A stretch of 33,625 bases of DNA from JAUSPI01 sp964454305 (GTDB lineage: Bacteria > Desulfobacterota > Syntrophia > Syntrophales > JADFWA01), in assembly GCA_964454305.1 (NCBI GenBank), contig CAYVXX010000019.1:1-33625 (forward strand), in the 5' to 3' direction. This document shows positions 8,551-15,026 of this stretch, piece by piece (position 1 is the first letter of the stretch; the number at the start of each line of letters is the position of its first letter). The notes under the pieces are model-generated. The model saw only the letters and a list, made by a program, of their open reading frames with translations, searched no databases and was not told the origin of the DNA. The position numbers and the translations under genes were made by a program.

Positions 8551-9480
8551 ATGATGGATGAGGTCATTCGGGAACCCTTACGAAAACCGAAATACCAGAT
8601 CGAGCTGCCGGAGATCTATGATGAATATCTGGACTATTATGAAAAGAGCAGACAGATACCATACCGGCTTATCAAAGCTACCAGGGGTGTACTTGTTTCT
8701 TTTCATTATTATCTGGGGAAACATAAAATCGATCTTCCTTCACTTGAAATTGAACAGATCGATGCCTTTCTGGCAGAGTTTTTTGAGAACCTTGCGCCGG
8801 CGACTCAGAAATCTTACCGTTCTATGATCCGAGGTTTTTTGAGATATCTGTATCATGAACGCAGAATTATACGCAGAGACCTTGCTTCTCTGGTGGTGGG
8901 AGGATACGTATATGCCCGGTCGAAACCACCAAGGTTTTTACGACCAAAGGAAGTACAAAAATTATTTTCAAGCCTACAGCTCTCTTCACCCAGAGAGATC
9001 AGAACATGTGCCATGGTACATCTGGCGTATACTATGGGGCTCAGGCCCGTGGAAATAAGCAGGATCACCCTTGATGATATCTCCTTCAGCAGGGGTGAGT
9101 TGACTGTCAGGAACAGAAAAAACGATAATCCGATGACGCTTCCTTTGCCAGAGCAGACGATCAAGGCCATAGCCGTCTACATAATCGGTGTCAGGTCCGT
9201 AAGCAAACACCGTGCTCTTTTTTTGAGCTTTCATAAACCGTATGGGCCCTTATGTTCGGGAACCGTTGTCGGTTACATTGGAAGATGCATGAAAGAGGCG
9301 GGGCTTCTCGGATCGGCCTACTGGCTTAGACATACCTATGCACAGAACCTTCTGGAGACAGGCGTAACAATATATGAGATCAAGGAGATGCTGGGGCACG
9401 ACACGATCGAATCCACACGAAAATATCTCCATATACACACTCAACTTATGCGGGAGGCACTCTTTGATGAAACCCTTTGA
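8551..9480 (+). CDS. Tyrosine recombinase, first of the trio (RitA-like)
   Basis: Phage-integrase-family DNA breaking-rejoining enzyme. An N-terminal SAM-like core-binding domain (about residues 30-125, with RLIKATRGVLVSFHYYL and TQKSYRSMIRGFLRYL) precedes the catalytic domain. Visible catalytic positions are R165 in GLRPVEI, a Lys in NRKNDNPMTLPL, R260 in YWLRHTYA, His in LGHDT, and the nucleophile Tyr in TRKYLHI. The usual HxxR box reads Y-W-L-R, so the first His is replaced by Tyr at 257. I chose the ATG at 8551 (MMDEVI) because the longer frame to 8470 starts with a weak TTG and has no family-like sequence. A separate ATG at 8510 is out of frame and stops after 14 codons. The stop overlaps the next gene by 14 bp. 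Confidence 0.88.
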   Translation: MMDEVIREPLRKPKYQIELPEIYDEYLDYYEKSRQIPYRLIKATRGVLVSFHYYLGKHKIDLPSLEIEQIDAFLAEFFENLAPATQKSYRSMIRGFLRYLYHERRIIRRDLASLVVGGYVYARSKPPRFLRPKEVQKLFSSLQLSSPREIRTCAMVHLAYTMGLRPVEISRITLDDISFSRGELTVRNRKNDNPMTLPLPEQTIKAIAVYIIGVRSVSKHRALFLSFHKPYGPLCSGTVVGYIGRCMKEAGLLGSAYWLRHTYAQNLLETGVTIYEIKEMLGHDTIESTRKYLHIHTQLMREALFDETL

Positions 9481-10438
9481 GAGTTTTCTGGCCCCGCAAT
9501 TTGAAGAATATATTACTTACCGCCAAAGCCTTGGTTATGCGAAGAGCCCTTTAATATCGCATCTTAAAATACTTGACCGGTACCTGAAATCACGGAACAT
9601 TGATCAGCAGATATTGCAGCCATTGTTCTTTCTTGAGCTCAGATCAAACCTCGTTGTGGAAGCGCGAACCGTTAACAGGGTACTTTCCTCGATTCGCGTC
9701 TTCTTCCAATATCTCATCCGCAGGGGATATTACGTTGAAAATCCCCTGCAGGATGTTCCACCACTGCCGGAAAATGCCATTGTTCCGTTTGTTTTTTCTC
9801 CCGAACAAGTCGAGCAATTACTGCCTGCTGTTTGCAAAAGGATACGGAAAGATTGGAAACATTTTTTGACAGACATGGCAATATACGTGGCTATCTTACT
9901 TTTGGCCCGGTGCGGGATGAGAATCTCTGAGCCGTTGAGGCTACTCTCCAGTCACTATCGACCTGATGATGGCACCATCTATATAGAAAAGACCAAGTTC
10001 AAAAAAGACCGGTTGATTCCGGTTCCAAAGGACGTACAGACAGAAATCGAAAATTACCTGGCGGTGCGAAAATCCTTACGCCTCGATGATCAAAATCCGT
10101 CCCTCCTGGCCGGACGAAAACAAAAGGCCGTCCGGGATGACCAAATACGTTCGGTCTTTCACAAGGCGGTCAGGGACATCGGTCTCAATCAACAAAGACA
10201 GGTTATGGGCAATATCAACTTCAGTTCACCTACTCCCCACAGCCTACGGCATTCTTTCGCCGTCAACACGTTAAAACGGATAAAAGAACGGGGGAACTCT
10301 GCCCAAAACGCACTTCCTGTTCTGGCCGTCTACATGGGCCATAGCGAATACAAGCATACCATCAAGTACCTCAAAGTAATCGATGCCCCGCAGCGGCAGG
10401 GGCTGGTTGATATTGCCATCTTCCATCAAGGAAAATAA
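9467..10438 (+). CDS. Tyrosine recombinase, second of the trio (RitB-like)
   Basis: A 323-residue phage-integrase-family protein starting inside the end of the previous gene; GGGAGG at 9452-9457 serves as ribosome-binding site for ATG 9467. A core-binding domain covers about residues 1-105. The catalytic domain retains all expected residues: Arg in ARCGMRISEPLRL, Lys in EKTKFKKDRLIPV, HSLR in TPHSLRHSFAV, His in MGHSEYKHT, and the nucleophile Tyr in IKYLKV. It is therefore the best candidate for a fully active enzyme in this trio. The stop TAA shares one base with the ATG of the third recombinase, so translation is coupled. The frame is open further upstream to 9374, but that part overlaps the catalytic end of the first gene and is unlikely to be used. 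Confidence 0.9.
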   Translation: MKPFESFLAPQFEEYITYRQSLGYAKSPLISHLKILDRYLKSRNIDQQILQPLFFLELRSNLVVEARTVNRVLSSIRVFFQYLIRRGYYVENPLQDVPPLPENAIVPFVFSPEQVEQLLPAVCKRIRKDWKHFLTDMAIYVAILLLARCGMRISEPLRLLSSHYRPDDGTIYIEKTKFKKDRLIPVPKDVQTEIENYLAVRKSLRLDDQNPSLLAGRKQKAVRDDQIRSVFHKAVRDIGLNQQRQVMGNINFSSPTPHSLRHSFAVNTLKRIKERGNSAQNALPVLAVYMGHSEYKHTIKYLKVIDAPQRQGLVDIAIFHQGK

Positions 10439-11568
10439 TGAAACTTTCAATAAGTATCCATCAATTTTTTGATCAGTACCTTCCACGCATAAAAGGGAGT
10501 AGTACTCAAACCGTCAAAGCATACCGGAGCACCTATGCGCTCTTTCTCCCCTTTGCCGCTGAGTATCATTCCATAAAAATCGCGTCTCTTGCGGTTGACC
10601 ACCTAACGAGACTGTCGAAAAAGTAGAAAAATGGCTAATTTGTCCATTTAGCGTGTAATAAAATCAACTGCTTACGAACCTTAAAACCGCAGGTTTAGAG
10701 TTTTTCGACAGGCTCAACATCTGAGTTAATCTTGGACTTTCTGGATTACCTCGAATCAGATCGCAATAATAGCGCAAAAACCAGAAACCTGCGCCTGGCT
10801 ACCATTAAATCCTTAGCAAAAATGATCCGGTTCATGTATCCGGAAAAACGAGACATTGCAGAAAGAATACTGAATATCCCTCAAAAACGCACACAGAAAC
10901 AACTCATCGGCTTTTTGTATCCGGAAGAGATCCTTAAAGTTTTTGAATCCGTTGACCTTACAAAAAGAGAAGGCTTGCGTGACTATACCATACTGCATCT
11001 TCTCTATGACTCGGGCGCCAGGGCCAGTGAGATAGCAACGCTCAACCTTGAATACTTCGATCCGGAAAATAAAACGCTCGCTATCTCAGGCAAGGGAAAT
11101 CGATACCACCAAATAGAACTGTGGCCAAGAACCACGGAGCTCATAAAACGCTACATTACGAAATACCGTACAACCCCGAAGCCGTTGTATCAACATCGGC
11201 TGTTCATTAATCAACGTGGAGAAGAACTTACAAGACATGGCCTTTATCGGATCTGTAAAAAATATCTCTTCAAGGCCTTAAGCTCGAAACGTCTCAAAAA
11301 TATCAATCCTGTCCATAGTTTTCGGCATTCGTGTGCGGTAAGGATGCTTTCTTCCGGAGATCCAATATCGGATATCAAAAACCGCCTGGGTCATGAAAAT
11401 ATCCAGTCTACCATGGCTTATTTGCAAATGGATTTAACACGCAGGCGACACGTGCAGCAAAAGTTTATCGAATATACCCAATCCGTTCTGAAACATGACA
11501 CGAAGATAGACGAACTTGTCGATTGGGAAAATAAGGAAGAAACCCTGACTTGGCTGGATAGTCTCTAA
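10438..11568 (+). pseudogene. Tyrosine recombinase, third of the trio (RitC-like), interrupted by a MITE
   Basis: The frame opens at ATG 10438 (coupled to the previous stop), reads 56 codons of a core-binding domain (HQFFDQYLPRIKGSSTQTVK), and runs into an in-frame TAG at 10624-10626 inside a 108-bp insertion. The rest of the gene continues in the same phase from 10719. Removing 111 bp (insert plus one AAC copy) rejoins VDHLT to SELILDFLDYLE and gives a 339-residue protein of normal size. The downstream part keeps Arg in DSGARASEIATL, Lys in SGKGNRYHQ, HSFR in VHSFRHSCAV, His in LGHEN, and Tyr in MAYLQMD. The inactivation therefore looks recent and due only to the insertion. Confidence 0.88.
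10608..10715. mobile_element. 108-bp MITE with 15-bp terminal inverted repeats
   Basis: Terminal repeats GAGACTGTCGAAAAA (10608-10622) and TTTTTCGACAGGCTC (10701-10715) are inverted copies with one mismatch. They are bounded by a 3-bp direct duplication AAC at 10605-10607 and 10716-10718. The interior carries no coding sequence. The size and ends are those of a non-autonomous miniature element mobilised in trans by a related IS transposase that is not in this window. Confidence 0.85.
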
Positions 11569-11885
11569 ATCGGAAGTGCAAACCCGAGTCGGACACGGAG
11601 AGGTATGCCACAGGACTATTTATTATGTTGACAGTTTCGTTGAACCTATGATGACAAACAATGCTATCCTACTGTTTTTACAAACGATATCACGTTTCCA
11701 CGGGCCATGGCGATTAAGCCTATGTTCTCAAGGAGTTAAGGCCACTCGCAACATAAGGCAAGCTGTCTGTAATTTTTGATTTCTCCTCATCGGTAATACT
11801 ATTAAACAAATAGCGCTATTCCGATTTTATGTGTCGGATTATCCTTGATTTTTCGATTTTGCCTGCTATATTGTCGGTAATCACA

Positions 11886-12004
11886 AAAAAAAGGGGGGGG
11901 GACTTCTTCACGTAAATAAAGTAGCTAATCTTCTCACGCACGCATTCCGAACGCTCTTCTGAAAAAGATCAACGATTTCAAGTTTATACCCCCCCCCTTT
12001 TTTT
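11886..12004. repeat. Long homopolymeric inverted repeat (A7G9 / C9T7)
   Basis: Seven A followed by nine G at 11886-11901 is mirrored by nine C followed by seven T at 11989-12004. The arms are 16 bp and perfectly complementary, enclosing 87 bp of ordinary AT-rich sequence. This could be the two ends of a small insertion or a structural site; neither homopolymer lies in a gene. Confidence 0.75.
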
Positions 12005-12149
12005 ACTAATGGAACTAACCGAAAAAAAGATAAAATCGTACGGGTATATGTGAAATAATTTAGTATAGTGTCCCTTGAATTACACCAAAGATGTTTTGTT
12101 TTTCTTGCTTTTCGCGGGAGAACATTTTCAGTTTTAATAAATATTTTTC

Positions 12150-12195
12150 TTGACTTTCTTGAGAAAACTTTATTATCTTTAACCTACAGGTTAAA
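12150..12195 (+). promoter_or_regulatory. Promoter and palindromic operator of the toxin-antitoxin operon
   Basis: TTGACT at 12150-12155 is followed by TATTAT (12171-12176, 15-bp spacing) or TTATCT (12173-12178, 17-bp spacing) as -10. Overlapping the -10 and the ribosome-binding site is the palindrome TTTAACCT-AC-AGGTTAAA (12178-12195), 8-bp perfect arms. This is the expected place for binding of the XRE antitoxin or the toxin-antitoxin complex. Confidence 0.7.
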
Positions 12196-12197
12196 TA

Positions 12198-12578
12198 ATG
12201 TCAAAAGCCATCTTACTCAAAGGAAGTTGTTTTACGCTTTCGGCATTACGTGTAAATAATGAATGTTTAGTAGAAACATTCATTTCAAGTCTCCCAGAGA
12301 AAGATCAAAACCAATTGGTTGCTCAGTTGAAATATATTGCTGACAATGGACCTCCACACAATGAAGAAAAATTTAAAAAGCTTGTAGATGATGTTTTTCA
12401 AATAAAGACACGTCGAGGAATCAGGGTATTATGTTTTTTTGATGGGGAAAAATCATTATTACTTACACATGGTTTTCCTAAGCCCAAGTCGAAAGTATTA
12501 AGGGTTGAAATAAGTAAAGCTATTGAATGGCGTAAAGATTACTTCAAGAATAAGGTAAATTTGCCGAATAAGTTATAA
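12198..12578 (+). CDS. HigB/Gp49-like (RelE superfamily) toxin
   Basis: A 126-residue protein of the phage Gp49-like/HigB family (PF05973 type), which in characterised members cleaves mRNA on the ribosome. The characteristic region runs from KFKKLVDDVFQIKTRRGIRVL through CFFDGEKSLLLTHGFPKP to EISKAIEWRKDYF. The Arg-rich TRRGIRV strand and the phi-LTHGF-KK strand match the family core. The N-terminus (about 20 residues before LVETFISSLP) is slightly longer than usual. Start ATG 12198 has AGG of the operator half-site as a weak ribosome-binding site. It is followed 4-13 bp later by the HTH gene, the toxin-first order typical of higBA. Codon use and base composition are markedly more AT-rich than the flanking genes, which fits horizontal acquisition. 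Confidence 0.85.
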   Translation: MSKAILLKGSCFTLSALRVNNECLVETFISSLPEKDQNQLVAQLKYIADNGPPHNEEKFKKLVDDVFQIKTRRGIRVLCFFDGEKSLLLTHGFPKPKSKVLRVEISKAIEWRKDYFKNKVNLPNKL

Positions 12579-12591
12579 AAAGGTGTACATA

Positions 12592-13011
12592 ATGAGTACA
12601 GAAAAATGGTTTAAAGATTTATTAGAATCCTTCGAGGGTGATTTTGAGTTTCGCCTGGAAACAACGATTCTAAATATTACTGAACAAATATGCAAAAAAA
12701 TGAAAGAAAAAGACATAAACCGTTCACGACTTGCAGGAATTTTAAATGTATCGCCCGCCGCAGTAACAAAAATTTTAAATGGTAATTCAAATTTTACCCT
12801 TCGTACCTTATTATCCTTATCTGATGCGCTTGATTCAGAATTAACGGTTCAAATACGAGATAATGTACAAAGCACAGATTCACCCGTTTTAACTACCATG
12901 GAATTGACAACGGCCTCAAATGAAAGAATAGAATCTGCTTACGCTAATCATACAGAGGCGGGTGCGATACCCCAAGCATATATTATCAATGCGCAGCAAA
13001 ACTTAGCATAA
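12592..13011 (+). CDS. XRE-family HTH antitoxin
   Basis: A 139-residue antitoxin partner of the preceding toxin. A Cro/C1-type helix-turn-helix spans about residues 35-90: ICKKMKEKDINRSRLAGILN, then VSPAAVTKILNGNSNFTLRTL. The remaining C-terminal part (STDSPVLTTMELTT onward) is low in hydrophobics and possibly disordered. I prefer ATG 12592, which has AAAAAGG (12577-12583) at good spacing, over the GTG at 12583 that begins inside that site. It probably binds the palindrome at 12178-12195 to repress the operon. The next gene starts 20 bp downstream with its own strong ribosome-binding site. Confidence 0.87.
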   Translation: MSTEKWFKDLLESFEGDFEFRLETTILNITEQICKKMKEKDINRSRLAGILNVSPAAVTKILNGNSNFTLRTLLSLSDALDSELTVQIRDNVQSTDSPVLTTMELTTASNERIESAYANHTEAGAIPQAYIINAQQNLA

Positions 13012-13030
13012 CAAACGGAGGTATTACCAA

Positions 13031-13447
13031 ATGGTTTTAACCGGAAAATTTCGAGAAGTTTTAACTAATGAAATCGAATATGTTTTAGAAAAGATGAGTA
13101 AAGAGGATGCATTAGAGAAAAAACTTTTTTATTTTAGTGCGGTGCATGGAACTATAAATAGAATATTCAATTTAAATTTCGATGAAGATCTCGTTTATAT
13201 TTCCTACATTCTTAGCGAGACTCACAGTGCTTTTGCGCGAAGACTCACAGAAAATAAGAAGGGTAATGTTGTAATTTGTCTGACTGCTGAACATATGAAA
13301 TCGTTAGAGAACTTACTAAGAGAGTTGAAAGAGAATATAATAAAAAAAGGTGATATTGATAATACGATGAAGAAATTTGTGCTATTAGCATACTCTACTG
13401 CTGGAAACGGTTATTATTTGTTCCAAAAAGGATTATTAAAAATTTAG
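13031..13447 (+). CDS. Unrecognised third gene of the toxin-antitoxin operon
   Basis: A 138-residue protein with no signal peptide or membrane segment that I do not recognise. It looks mostly helical, with LTNEIEYVLEKMSKEDALEKK near the N-terminus and EHMKSLENLLRELKENIIKK in the middle. It has one HxxxNR-like stretch (VHGTINRIF). GGAGGT stands 9 bp before the ATG, and the gene follows the antitoxin by 20 bp, so co-transcription is likely. The AT-rich composition matches the toxin and antitoxin. It could be an accessory component, an unrelated cargo gene, or a second regulatory protein; the sequence does not decide. Confidence 0.7.
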   Translation: MVLTGKFREVLTNEIEYVLEKMSKEDALEKKLFYFSAVHGTINRIFNLNFDEDLVYISYILSETHSAFARRLTENKKGNVVICLTAEHMKSLENLLRELKENIIKKGDIDNTMKKFVLLAYSTAGNGYYLFQKGLLKI

Positions 13448-13663
13448 GGGGGGCAAGCCTATTCTTGACTCATCTTCATTCATCCCCATAAATTACATAC
13501 AGGGATCTAATATTGTAACTTCCTCGCCAATTCTTACGGTGTATACAGCTGCTATCTATCAACATCCGAGTTTTTGATAGTGTCTGGGCTAATGTAAAAA
13601 TCAAAAGCGGACATTAGGGGTAAACAATATCACACTAACATGTGAAAAGTGGAGAGCATCTCT

Positions 13664-14953
13664 TTAGCCTCTTTCGTTTAATGGCACATAATTTCTCTCT
13701 TTAGGCCCAACATATACCTGACGGGGACGATGAAGCCTGGTTACGGGATCCTCACGGCCTTCCTTCCACTGACTGATCCACCCGGGAAGACGTCCTATCG
13801 CAAACATTACCGCAAACATATTGATTGGTATTTCCAGAGCGCTCAGGACAATTCCACTATAGAAATCCACGTTGGGGTAGAGCCTGTTATCAATCAAGTA
13901 CGGGTCCTTCAAGGCAGCTTCTTCCAGTCTCTTAGCTACATCAAGGAGAGGATCATTCCGTTCAATCTTATCCAGAACTTTGTCTGCCATCTCTTTCATG
14001 ATTCGAGCCCGTGGGTCATAATTTTTATAAACCCTGTGGCCGAATCCCATTAAAAGAAACGGGTCGTTTTTATCTTTTGCTCTGGCTATGAACGGCGCAG
14101 GGTCTCCACCGGCGTCATGAATTTCTTGAAGCATTTCTATAACAGCCTGATTAGCTCCTCCGTGCAGTGGTCCCCACAAAGCGCTGATCCCCGTGGAAAT
14201 AGCCGCGTACAAATTGACGCGAGCACTCCCTACCATCCGTACGGCGGATGTGGAGCAATTCTGTTCATGGTCGGCATGGAGAATCCAGAACACATTAAGG
14301 GCACGGACCATATCATCATTGATGGCATAGGGGCGGACGGATGTATCAAACATCATGTTTAAAAAATTTGCACAATAACTGAGGTAGCACGATGGATACA
14401 CTACCGGAAGACCCATGGAAATTCTGTAGGACATAGCTGCCAGAGTCCTCAGCTTGGATAAGAGACGTGCAAACGTTTTTTCGATTTCATCCTCTTCCGA
14501 TGTCTCGGGAATCTCAGGATAAAATGCGCGTAAAGCATTCACCATCGACGCGAGGATACCCATCGGATGTGCACCCCCGGGGTAACGTTCGAAGAAATGT
14601 CTCATATCCTCATGGACGAGTGAATGATTATTCAGCATAATTGAAAAGTTGTTAAGCTCATCATTCGTCGGTAGATCACCATTGATTAAAAGATACGCCG
14701 TTTCAACGAAACTGGACTGTTCTGCCAGTTGCTCTATGGGGATGCCCCGGTACCTTAAAATCCCCTCTTCCCCATTCAGGTACGTGATACTGCTACTACA
14801 ACTGCCGGTGTTTCCATAACCCGGGTCAAGAGTTATCAACCCCGTCGCTTTACTAAGGCTGGAAATATCGATCGCATTATTCCCCTCAGTAGATTCAACT
14901 ATAGGCAACTCATATGTTTTTCCATCAACAATCAATTTTGCTGTTTTTTCCAT
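13664..14953 (-). CDS. gltA: Citrate synthase (type II)
   Basis: Condenses oxaloacetate and acetyl-CoA to citrate at the entry of the TCA cycle. The 429-residue length is that of the bacterial hexameric type II enzyme. Visible active-site elements are HADHEQNCSTSAVRM (His), GPLHGGANQAVIEML (His), and GFGHRVYKNYDPRARIMK (His and the catalytic Asp/Arg region). An N-terminal strand domain (AKLIVDGKTYELPI) is present, as in E. coli GltA. AAAGGAG lies 6-7 bp before the ATG. The gene is 73 bp downstream of the PEP-synthase-like gene and is the last of the minus-strand run. Whether it is co-transcribed or has its own promoter in that gap is not clear; I saw no consensus promoter there. Confidence 0.96.
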   Translation of the reverse strand: MEKTAKLIVDGKTYELPIVESTEGNNAIDISSLSKATGLITLDPGYGNTGSCSSSITYLNGEEGILRYRGIPIEQLAEQSSFVETAYLLINGDLPTNDELNNFSIMLNNHSLVHEDMRHFFERYPGGAHPMGILASMVNALRAFYPEIPETSEEDEIEKTFARLLSKLRTLAAMSYRISMGLPVVYPSCYLSYCANFLNMMFDTSVRPYAINDDMVRALNVFWILHADHEQNCSTSAVRMVGSARVNLYAAISTGISALWGPLHGGANQAVIEMLQEIHDAGGDPAPFIARAKDKNDPFLLMGFGHRVYKNYDPRARIMKEMADKVLDKIERNDPLLDVAKRLEEAALKDPYLIDNRLYPNVDFYSGIVLSALEIPINMFAVMFAIGRLPGWISQWKEGREDPVTRLHRPRQVYVGPKERNYVPLNERG

Positions 14954-15026
14954 AAATTCACTCCTTTATTAAAATCTATATCCTCTCTTCCCCCTCAAAA
15001 GGGAAAAGACAGTAAAAAGTGACGAC

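Larger units (their letters stand above)
7922..11568 (+). mobile_element. RIT-like element: three consecutive tyrosine recombinases with an accessory Cys4 gene
   Basis: Three tyrosine recombinase genes follow one another on the same strand with overlapping ends (14-bp overlap at 9467-9480; TAATG overlap at 10436-10440). This is the defining organisation of 'recombinase in trio' elements described in Proteobacteria. A small cysteine-rich gene sits directly upstream. The outer boundaries are not determined; the coordinates given cover only the structured leader and the genes. The third recombinase is interrupted, so the element is probably no longer autonomous. Confidence 0.75.
11569..12197. 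other. Non-coding stretch between the recombinase trio and the toxin-antitoxin operon
   Basis: 629 bp without a supported gene; short open frames here have no ribosome-binding site or family pattern. The right boundary of the recombinase element should lie in the first few hundred bases. The main landmarks are a 16-bp perfect inverted repeat made of A/G and C/T homopolymers (11886-11901 and 11989-12004) and the toxin promoter/operator near 12150-12195. Confidence 0.6.

Noticed and set aside
8510..8554. ATG with a good GAAGGAG site just before the first recombinase
   Set aside because: It is out of frame and ends after 14 codons. A translated leader feeding the recombinase start is possible but nothing more supports it.
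10438..11568. Two separate genes (62-codon and 278-codon frames) instead of one broken gene
   Set aside because: Both are in the same phase and rejoin perfectly when the MITE and one target duplicate are removed.
11576..11779. Open frame of 67 codons after the third recombinase
   Set aside because: No ribosome-binding site, no recognisable pattern, and composition typical of the non-coding flank.
13589..13617. Inverted repeat CTAATGT/ACATTAG downstream of gltA
   Set aside because: Seven-base arms with no T-run; too weak to call a terminator.
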